DNA of 64,000 nt from Plumapathes pennacea. Its lineage: Eukaryota; Cnidaria; Anthozoa; Antipatharia; Myriopathidae. Shown here in pieces: positions 55,101 through 64,000 of this stretch; within the stretch, counting starts at the first letter, position 1, and each line of letters begins with the position of its first letter. A program made the translations under genes and the position numbers. The notes beneath the pieces were generated by a model that saw nothing but the letters and a program-made list of their open reading frames with translations, did no database searches and was not told where the DNA came from. The stretch lies in the NCBI GenBank assembly GCA_964036295.1, contig OZ038466.1, forward strand, positions 8,086,001-8,150,000, given 5' to 3'.

Positions 55101-58100
55101 CAAATGCAGCTCATAGCACAATTTGCGTGTTTACGCCCGTTAGAATGAAATTCTAGTTATGCACGTATTCTAGCCGACTTTTCATCTGGTCGGCCAACAG
55201 TAGAACTGTTTGCATCGTGAAACGTCACAAGCAGAAACTAAGAAGATCTTCCAAGCTTGCGCCTAGAACGTCCATCGCCAAGGCATTTTATTCTTTCTCT
55301 TGTTTGTATACCAGCGGACACTTTGAATTCCAGTGCCGTCTTGAAGGATACTAGTTTTTTGAAAATGGGGTAATAACGTGGGTTGCGGGAGACGCGGCAC
55401 AAATGCGGGAGATCGACGTTAATACACAGGAGAGTGGGAGACGAGGTGTGCATGATGGAGGGCTGATTTGTGTAATAGTCCAAGGGGTCTGCCCCCCTTG
55501 TTGTGCATAATTCCTTTCCTGCTACTCAAATCACGTGTAAGGTTCGCCCATAACTGAGCTCACCCAGGCCCATGCTACTCAGGTCCGGTATTGGCCGCGT
55601 CTTTGGAGGGCTCTGGTGCAGAGTTCCTTCCTAGTACTGTGTTCATATAACCTTAGAGCATACAGTGGTCCTCCTATAGATTAGTCCTCCAAGCAAGTAA
55701 ACAAATGCCAAGATTTCTAATAAACCACGTGTGTTATGTGGCATATCTAGTTCAGTAGAGACTTCGAGAAGATGAAAAAGAGAAGTTGACCACTTTTAGT
55801 ATAGGTTGTAGAAACAGTTTACAAATATCCATGTATAGTTTCTCATTTTTTCTTTCAGTTATGACCAGAAGTTTATTGTGTATGATTCAACGTTTTCGTA
55901 CCAAGGGAATAAGTGCCTCTCACTTGTCACAAAGTAAGTTAGTGTCATGTTTCAGTTCAGCGTGGTTGTCGGATGACTTTCGCTTGGTTGTATGTCACTG
56001 CCATGGTATACAATCATGTAAATTGCCATACCGTAATATCTCAACTGAAATGAGCAATTTCCATTTTTCACTTGATCTGACTAAAAGATCAGTTTGACCA
56101 TTAGATCGTAACCTTACTGTTCGAACAATGAAGCTTGTGCAATAAAAGTTGGTTTCCGAAGATTTTTTCGATATACGACCGTTTGTAATTCCCGACAACC
56201 CCCCTATGGAGTTGTTAACCCTGGCCCTAGTCTTAATGTTGTTTTTCTTGGGTCTTTCTGCAGGGTAAACAAAGCGCACGATGCAGGAATAACATGCATG
56301 TGTCTTGCAAGGGACAGCGATAACAATACTTGGTAAGCGAGAGTTCTGATGCTTTCAGACATTTTCTGTCCATGCACAAATATCTGTCTGCACCAATCTC
56401 AGTACGTTCTGAAAACACTGAAAATATGGACATGATTGAGACCTTGGCCTGCCGTTTTTCAGAAAATAAGTTGAGTGGACACTAAATGTAACTAGACATA
56501 AACCATTTTACACAAAATTATGTGTACATTTTGCGTTTTCAGAGCTGCGGACGCGTTTTGACCGAACATCCGTACACGCATAGCAAAAAGGCCAGCACCC
56601 AGCAACATATTATTTTACAACTCAAATATAACTTAGGGCCCGTTCGCCCGGTCAACACAGCGTGTGAAGCGCGATGGGTTTACCCGCGATCCTGTGACTG
56701 CCGCGGAAATGGAATTAGGCGCGCATGCGGTACTTTGTCTATCCATCCATAAATACTCATTCATATATTCCTCTTTACAGGATTCTTACCGGGGCTTTCG
56801 ACAAAATTGTCAAAGTGTGGTCACAGGACGGTCAAGTCATGCACAAATTTGACGGTTTCAGGTAAAGTGACAAGACTCTACCACACGGTCTCTATATAAA
56901 ACTTTTCTGTTGCAAAATTTTTACAGATCTATATAGTTTGGAAGTACGTGTTGCTTCGTTTTTAACCACACATATTGGGCCAATTTTTTAAACAAGAGGA
57001 ATTAGGCTATAAGGCGCCTGCGCGAATCAAACAATACTGCACAGGCTGTCCAACCGAATCAAACATCGTTCATCAAACTTGAGAAACAAAAGAGCTGTTG
57101 GGCGATGTTGTAAAGAATGTTTGACAGAAATCAATTCATCCAACATCATCCAACACATTAAAACGCGGAGGGTAAACGAGTCCAACATGCTCATCAACAA
57201 TACTGGATGATGTTTGATTCATTTGGACTGCCTAAACACGGTTACAGTGAAAATGGCGGCAATATGATGATGACAAGTCGGGAATGAAAAACATCGTAGA
57301 TTGTTTGTGATCGTCCTGGTTAGAGTAGCCTCAAGGAAGACCACTGGTGGTTGCCAGTAACCAACAACAGTCTTCCTGGAGACTACTCTAACCCCAAAGA
57401 TCACAATCAACCTACTGCTCATATCCTGGGTTCAAACCATTTGCTGAGAAACATCGTCTTGATGTTTTGTCATGGGCAGCGAGGAGGTGACAGGAGTGTG
57501 TTATGTGAAGCCCATCAAGACCATCTGGGTTGCGGCAGGGACCTCTGAAGCAGCCATGTACGACCCAAAGTCAGGAGAAAATGTAAGCTGCAACACCACC
57601 ACTCACAAACTGTCTGTGTGCTTTAGAAGTTGTTGAATATAAAAATCACTGTTTTACATGAAAACACATCGACTTTGAGAGATTGGTCAAAAAAGCTTTC
57701 TTAGCAAAATTTCAATGTTAAAAAGAGTTTTTTTTTTATTTGTTATTTTATTTTTTATTTATAACTTTCAGTAACAGCGATAGTTACTAAGGAAAACTAT
57801 CTGCTCCCGAAATTTTCGTTCGGGGTCTTCATCACTACTATATACAACTTTGGCATGCTTCGCCTAATAACTTGTAGTAACAGCGGCCATTTTCGTCGTC
57901 CAGGTGTCAGACTTTATCGGGACATTCCAGAATGAAGAGAAAGATGGGTAAGCCACTATTACTACCGTCCTTACATGAGTGGCGTGTCCAGGCTTACTAG
58001 GCCACTGTTGCCAATCTGTGTGTGATGAATATCCATTGTTTGTTTCTTGTGTGTTTCTGTACTTTCGCGTTGTGTCATAGCGTTGCATTTTGTTCAGTTA

Positions 58101-61100
58101 GTAATTGTCGCATTTGGACTACTGTCGCATTTGGTAATGCAGTTAACTCTCTCTAAGGCGGACACCCCCGGGGTTAGCATTCGGTGTCCGACCTAGAGAG
58201 AGTTCAGGTGCAGAGAAACAAGTGAAAATTTGCAAGAACCAAATTTGCATGCTGTCCACCTTAGGGAGGTGTCCGCTTAGAGAGAGTTGACTGAATTCGG
58301 CGATCATACATATGTGCGTTAGTAGTGTATGTAGCATTGAGTGACACTGTATTCTCTTTCATGTAGTTATCCTTTAGGATTGTGCCAGTATGTTCCTGAC
58401 CTCGGCCATGTCATCGGTGAGACACTGATCGTTCTCAAGTTGTTTGAGGGTTAACAAAATCGCTAACAGAGATATTTAGAACCCTAGTAAGATATAGCGG
58501 TTATAGGAGGATTGGTGAAGTGCAGATAGAGCGTTTTCGGATGACTGTCGAAAACCAAAACCAAAGCAAACACAGAGCCAAGCAACGAGGCGAGCAAAAA
58601 CAATTCTGACCAATTACAAATATGAGCAAAACCAAAACTAAAACCAAAACCAAGTAAAGTTGCGTTCAGTCTCACTGAAGTCCCCTTTCCACTTTTCAGT
58701 ATTGATCTTGTAATATTGTGGCTCAAATAACATTGCAATGCGTGGGGGTGGGGGGGGGGGGGGGGGGGGGCGTAGGAGAAAAGAAGGAAAAGCGCGTAAA
58801 TACGAAATATGTTCCAACTACTTTTACTGATTAGCATTGGGTTGTTGGTAAGTTTTAAATGAAAAGTTAATGAGAGTTTTGCCTTCTTGGTTTTTTCAGG
58901 AACCAACAGTCGGCGTCACCTGATCGTGTGGAAGTACAACTCGTCTGGCTGTCAGACGACACTGAAGAACAAATGCGCTGCGGAGACGCTGACTTACAGT
59001 GAGTCCATCAGACTTGTCACGTGTCACATGTCAACATGTCACGTGCTCAAGTGTCGTCTCTTGCTTAGATTTCAACTTAAAGTCAGTTTACTCATATTTG
59101 ATTGTTAGATTCTTTTGAGTGCAGGTTTACTAGACCTGACATAAAGCTATATCGATGCGCGAATTAATAACATCAATATCAAACGACCTTCATTCTTTTT
59201 GTTTACCCAGTTTGTTAGTTGATTCTTAAATGTTGTACACGTATACATAGAATGCGTTTTACCACTATCTGTGCATTAAATGTATAACATTTGCGATAGG
59301 AAAGTATGGCTTTCATGAAAAGTGATAATCTTCAAGATATTCTTCTCGTGCTTCCTTTTAGCCAAGAAAGTTCCCTTATTAATATTCAGCGGTGGCAGTG
59401 ACGGACAGGTGACAAAATGGGAGAGACTGCAGTCGAATAACTTCATGTACAGGTGAGCCTCCTAAGCTTGGTAACTTCCCCTTTGTTGTGTCTGCTACTA
59501 CACAACGACAGATCACTTTACAGTTCTTTGAACATGATTTTTTAAACGTTACATGGTGAAGCCATTGAAATAATACGAAGATTTTTGTGATGTCCTGAGC
59601 TCATAATACAAATTACCCCAGCCATTCAAGATGATAAAACGTTCGAGTGACTTAGTGAGAATTGATAAACTGATCACTTTGGTTTCATCTGAGCAAGCCA
59701 TGTATTAGTTTTCCGTCTCAGGAAACCACGTGTTAGCGTGTTTGTAATGACAGTAGTAACCATCCTTGCTGTTTTTGACACTGACGATTTACTAAGTACT
59801 AGTGAAGGAGCAGATTCTAAGCGGTGATTCTGTGCAAAATTCATTGGAAGCCATCAAATGGGGTTCTCTCAACCACAGTCCTTTGCGCGCCGACATCCTT
59901 GATCCACTATTTTTAGGGCCCCCAACAGTCGAAAGATGAATCAGCAATCCATTTCCATTCGACTCGTTTGAGAAGAAGCTCAGTTTCTTTTGGTCTAAAT
60001 GTGCTACTTACATATTTTGTCATCAACTTACTTATACGATTTTACGTTTCCAGATGTAAAAGATATAGACATTGAATTGGCTGAAATGGCCCCTTTGATG
60101 TGACCAATGTTTTCTATTTTTCTTCAGCAAAGAAGTGTTTCTACAGAGTGAGACCAAAGCGAGGCTGGCAGCGCAGCTTGCTGACAAGTATAACTGGAGA
60201 GGGCCTGGAAATGACAGAGGCCATGCGAAGGATACCAACCACGTGGCAAGACCACGCCCCTCTTTTCTGAATACCATTAACCAGGTAAGGGTAACGAACA
60301 ACACCGATTTGGTGCAGAAATATTGAAGAAGTATTGTCCAAGTCAAAACTGTACACTCGTCCCGTCTGACTAATGGATATGCAAAGTTTGTCACCCATTC
60401 AGTAATTCAGTAGATTAACTGAGAGCAACTAATTGAATGATTGACTGATTTATTTTCTCGTTCTTTGCACACTTTCCCCCATTCATTTATTTATCACTCA
60501 CTCACTCACCCATCTATTCACTCATTCACTTGCTCACTCACAGTATACCCTTGTATATCGTATACAAAGTATTTTCACAACCTTATATCCAGTAGCATTG
60601 GCAGTGAACATCTTTTAGAGTACATGTACTGTGGTTCTCTGCACGTGTTCTCATGAGCTCCTTGCATTTTTCTCATCAGATATCGTCTACAGCAGAGCAC
60701 ACGAGTAACGTGGCTCTTCTGAGGTCTTTGTTTGTCGAGAATCTCGATTTGCTGGTCGTGGCGTCCGAGGATCACAACATATGTGAGTGCAGTGCGTGTG
60801 ATCTTTATTGGCGCACACAGTTGAACATGCACTATACTATACGGACGACTTCGATGCCGTCCGCTTATGTGTAGTTTGACTTTCAATGGGATTTATTCAA
60901 AATTACACTATCACAACAATATTGATTTTCTGTTTTTATCAGAAGAATCCAGAAAACCACAAATTAAATTTTTACCACAACACACTAGTTTCTCGCTCTC
61001 TGATTGGTCGATTTAGCGTGGTAAATAAGAGTCCAGACAACGGTGCTGACGCCAGCTGACGCCAGTATGTCACGTTTTGCAGCGAAATACAACGAAAGTT

Positions 61101-63483
61101 TCCTGTATATTTCTAAATGTTGTGGTAAAAAACAAATTTCCACTGGTTTGCCGTGGTGTGGACTCTTATTTACCACGATTTACGTCATCACATGGTCAAA
61201 ATTAGTTGCGGACTCACTCGGCGAAGCGCCTCGTGAGTCCACAACATTTTGACCATGTGATGACGTAAATCGTGGTAAATAAGAGTCCACACCACGGCAA
61301 ACCAGTGGAAATTTATTAAACTGTACCGTAGCTGCAGGGTCCTGACAATAATAACAGTGGAAATTAAATTATTCCAAGTGTTATTAATGCATAGTTCCTG
61401 ACATTGGCGTTTTCTGCAACAGCGTCCATAACTCATAATATGTAGCGTTTGATGTAGTGTTTGCTCATCAATTTATTCTTTAGTTTGCATCGTTTGGATT
61501 TTATATAATTTACTGAAGTATGTAGAGTAGATATGTAGGGGCATCTCTGGTAAGGTATCCCTGGTACAAAGTCTATAAGGAGTTGTATCATTAGTCTTTC
61601 GAAGGGCTGTTTTGCGTTTCAGGAAAAGCTCAACAAAACTCTGGTTTACCGTGTTTGCTACCGTAAATAGGCTGCGCTTTGCTATACATCAATGTAAAGA
61701 TGATGTAGATAAGCTAAACGCCGCATCAGCTGACGTTTCGAGCGTTAGCCCTTTGTCAGAGAAAAGAAGCTATCATGGATTAGGATAATTCATAACGATT
61801 TTTTTTTGATAGATGTCTGGGGTTTTGACGAAGATGCTGTCAAAGTGCTGGAAAACATGAGGCCGGCTGATGAAAATCTTATTTACAAATATGCGATCTT
61901 GCTGGGAGATAAAGCCATGAAACCTGTTATTGACACTGAGGTGAGATAAATCTATACCTTGCATATAAGTGACGCACAATTTCACATAATTTATACCACA
62001 CCACTCACCACACAAGGTAACACAGCAACCACTACTGTATGCTACGCTGTGTATTTACTACACCACACTACACATCATTGTGCTACACGTCACAACATTG
62101 TACTACACTACACTACACCACACCACACTATACCTTATAATACAGCACTATGTTACACCGTACCATACTACCTACACATCGCAACACTACTGCATTACAC
62201 TATACTAAACCACACTGCACTACACGTCAGAACACTGCGTTGAACTACACATCAGAACACTACATTACCCTTCACTTCACTACACTAAGCTTCACTACAA
62301 CACAACACACATCACTACACTACACTACACTACACTACACTACACTACACTACGCTACACTAAACTACACTACAACTACACCACACTTAGAATCGAAATT
62401 CTCTTGGTTAGATTTGACTTGCATCTTTCAGTCACCCAAGGGGCAGGACTCAGTGACAAACCGCGTGGCAGGCTTCATTTGTAAACACGTGTTCACGGAG
62501 CACACCAACTGCGTCACTGGTCTGGCCGTCGTAGGACGAGAAGCAGGCTACAGCACCACATACCTGGTACGAGGTGTCACGTTGTACTCTAGGGTGTACA
62601 CACACTCTACATATTATCTTACATCAGACTAGAGGCGGTTTTCGAGAGTAATCGGGTCTCTATGAATCCACTTTCTTTTACTGTTCCGTCCACACAGTAC
62701 CCAGCATTTTTTGTTCTGTTTTTTTCTTTCTTCAGCTCAGTTCCGGTTGGGACAGACGCATTCTTCTGTGGGATCTGGAGACTTCCAGGTAAGGATGTCA
62801 AAATATCCTAATTTATAGCGGTTACTCCAGTCTTGATTTGTACTAAAGACTCTTCTTTTGACGTTTCGTCAGACTCCATGACACTTTCCGCAACACGGGC
62901 CTGGGTGCACTGGAAAGTGAAGAACTCGCCTCCGACGGAATAATAATGGACCTTACATACAGTTTGGACAGGTAACGTAAATGCTCTAATAAAGTGACCT
63001 AGTAGAGGGGGGGGGGGGGGGGGGGGGGGCTTAAAAGAAAGAGGGGCTTATTTAAAAAGATGAGAATACAGTACAGCAAGAGGTACTGTATTCTTGGACA
63101 ACAAAATGCTATGTAAAGTTCAAAAATATATCACCAAGCATCTAATGCGTGTCATTTGTCTTGTTTAGGGGGCCGGGGGGGGGGGGGGGGGGTATTAGAG
63201 ACGGGGGGCTTGTTTCAAAATTTGACTTTGTAGACGGGGGGCTTATTGAAGAGGGGGGCTGAACCAATGGGAACAGCTAGACAATCTAACCCATACAGAA
63301 GGACAGGGAGACAGGTATAGCTCGATTGATCGTCTACTTACATTTATAATCATTTTTCTTTCAAGAAATGAGTTTGCGTACGCTTCTTCGGACAAACTCG
63401 TGTATATCCGTCAGTTCTCGGACCGAGGATCGGAGATGACATTGTCCGCTGTCTTGCAAGGACACGAGGCGGAAGTAACACAG
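50715..63483 (+). CDS. Large WD40-repeat protein, 5' 21 exons (continues off the edge)
   Basis: Twenty-one exons join in one frame of 635 codons: 50715-50817, 51133-51232, 51745-51832, 52412-52511, 54072-54107, 54331-54403, 55859-55933, 56264-56332, 56781-56861, 57480-57582, 57904-57947, 58367-58416, 58900-58998, 59362-59452, 60128-60284, 60680-60782, 61813-61940, 62432-62566, 62736-62788, 62873-62971 and 63366-63483. All have AG acceptors and GT donors. WD40 blades are plain: GIIKVWDYSTGE, GTIIAWGAGG, KFIVYDSTF, KIVKVWSQDG, HLIVWKYNS, GQVTKWERL and RRILLWDLETS, each preceded by a typical inner strand. The pattern predicts two beta-propellers separated by a charged segment (about residues 365-420, KEVFLQSETKARLAAQLADK). 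No signal peptide or membrane segment is seen, so an intracellular scaffold is likely. I cannot name the subfamily. The true start may be further upstream, given a possible frameshift at 50668-50671. Confidence 0.88.
52090..52375 (+). repeat. Dispersed repeat R, copy 2, with a long G tract
   Basis: A GT run and about 29 G (to 52118) are followed by the body shared with 48620-48985 and 63005-63260. It lies in intron 3 of the WD40 gene. Confidence 0.8.
52725..53810. repeat. Inverted, shorter copy of the 2563-4265 repeat
   Basis: It lies in intron 4 of the WD40 gene. The borders are AACTAGACTGGCCTTGCCAG at the left and CACCGTGTGCTGATTCTCGA at the right. It lacks the internal duplication present in the other copy, so this is closer to the basic unit. 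Confidence 0.78.
54780..55780 (+). other. WD40-gene intron 6, no gene seen
   Basis: This stretch of intron 6 has no exon-like, splice-bounded frame and no repeat shared with the rest of the window. Confidence 0.5.
57309..57396. repeat. Inverted repeat in WD40 intron 9
   Basis: The left arm GGTTAGAGTAGCCTCAAGGA and the right arm (reverse complement GGTTAGAGTAGTCTCCAGGA) are about 25 bases each around a loop with a further small palindrome (CCACTGGTGG). Confidence 0.75.
58141..58292. mobile_element. Foldback MITE with ACTCTCTCTAAGCGGACACC termini
   Basis: Both ends read AACTCTCTCTAAG(G)CGGACACC inward, with inverted homology of about 40 bases, in intron 11 of the WD40 gene. An older copy is at 48053-48222. 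Confidence 0.85.
58747..58770 (+). repeat. Poly-G tract in WD40 intron 12
   Basis: G-rich run of about 26 bases, interrupted once by T near its start. Confidence 0.9.
59453..60127 (+). other. WD40-gene intron 14, no gene seen
   Basis: No exon-like frame or shared repeat is apparent between the GTGAGC donor and the TTCTTCAG acceptor. Confidence 0.5.
61134..61314. repeat. Perfect palindrome, 69-base arms, WD40 intron 16
   Basis: The arms 61134-61202 and 61246-61314 are exact reverse complements. The loop contains its own stem (GGACTCAC/GTGAGTCC). A third partial copy of the arm word GTGGTAAATAAGAGTCCA stands at about 61018. It is most simply a foldback element or the inverted ends of a MITE. 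Confidence 0.95.
61690..61765. repeat. Dispersed repeat piece (GACGTTTCGAGCGTTAGCCC)
   Basis: This word is familiar to me from interspersed repeats of many invertebrate genomes. Here it is a lone fragment close to the exon 17 acceptor. Confidence 0.4.
61983..62395 (+). repeat. (CTACA)n satellite and its degraded left part
   Basis: Perfect CTACA units run at about 62314-62350, with increasingly degenerate ACTACAC/ACACCAC units on both sides. It lies in intron 17 of the WD40 gene. Confidence 0.92.
63005..63260 (+). repeat. Dispersed repeat R, copy 3, with two G tracts
   Basis: G tracts at 63006-63029 and about 63174-63192 flank the shared body (TATATCACCAAGCATCTAAT). It lies in intron 20 of the WD40 gene. 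Confidence 0.8.
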
Positions 63484-64000
63484 GTATGCGGCAAGAGATG
63501 CACTCTCACTGTGTATGGAGCGGCCTTCAGATGACTGTCGAAAGTTATCGTGTGGTTACGCTTGCGGATTGGTCCAATCAAGTTTAGCTGCATTCTTGGC
63601 CAATTCAGGAACGATTGCGATCTTCTTGTGCAAGCAAGCAAGTGGCGATTGTGTTTGATTGAATTCTTCTTCAAAGTAAAACGAAACGACAGCAATCCGA
63701 AAACCGGTCTAAATACCATTACCTGTTTTCATGCTCGTCACCTGTGAGCCCGTTCTAAACTCCATCCGGGATTAGCCTAGTAAGTTATGCTTTGAACAAC
63801 TAAATCCTGTTTTAAGAAAGGGATCACAGCAGAGATTGTTTTGAGTCTTTCAATATAATTGAATTCTTACGTACATGATTATTTCTTAAGTAAGGCGCGG
63901 TGAAATCACTAGAAGAAGAATTTTGGAGAAACACAACTCACGTCAACTCGAACGTCAGCTCTTATCAATCTTGCAGTTGTTTAAAAACCTTCTCTGTTCT
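63484..64000 (+). other. WD40-gene intron running to the window edge
   Basis: Part (63520-63620) resembles 58525-58630 (GATGACTGTCGAAA, GACCAATTA), a short dispersed repeat. No further exon is supported. Confidence 0.5.

Noticed and set aside
61983..62632. Thr/His-rich ORFs of 94 and 160 codons
   Set aside because: They are translations of the (CTACA)n satellite running into exon 18 of the WD40 gene.
63977..64000. Possible 22nd exon of the WD40 gene after TTGCAG
   Set aside because: The phase fits, but the eight codons (LFKNLLCS) do not resemble the expected next WD40 strand and no donor can be seen before the edge.

Overview
The window is nuclear DNA of an animal, most likely an anthozoan cnidarian such as a stony coral. 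The grounds are intron-split animal genes (nicastrin, an mRNA-export adaptor, a large WD40 gene), several non-LTR retrotransposon fragments, a DIRS-type element, a TTAA-flanked element with a THAP exon, and many long-inverted-repeat MITEs rich in GTTGCAAC-type words. The organism call is inference; the gene calls come from translating exons and checking splice sites and phases by eye.

The left part (1-16.6 kb) is repeat-rich and holds an intact intronless PI-PLC X-domain gene (7377-8750, +) followed by a broken nicastrin gene (11415-16517, +). The nicastrin keeps exon 1 and five later exons. It lacks the exons between them and after them, has one frameshift, and has DCIGS in place of the family's DYIGS motif.

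The middle part (16.6-44.5 kb) is a tandem array of inverted duplicates of the same locus. Nicastrin exon 1 recurs on the minus strand at 16.70, 28.49 and 41.91 kb. Nicastrin exon 2 recurs at 27.05 and 37.26 kb, and a 5'-truncated PI-PLC ORF lies just downstream of each exon 2. Exon 1, exon 2 and a good acceptor inside the PLC ORF agree in phase, so two copies could make a PLC carrying a nicastrin signal peptide. The array also contains a four-element transposon nest at 28.9-34.1 kb: a DIRS-like element holds a PIF/Harbinger-type MITE and a LINE, and the LINE holds a TTAA-flanked THAP-bearing element.

The right part (44.7-64 kb) is ordinary genic DNA on the plus strand. A seven-exon gene (44910-49139) encodes a 280-residue Arg/Gln/Gly-rich protein with a UAP56-binding-type motif. 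A large WD40-repeat gene starts at 50715, has 21 exons traced here, and runs off the right edge. Its introns carry foldback elements, including a palindrome with perfect 69-base arms. I found no tRNA, rRNA or CRISPR array.
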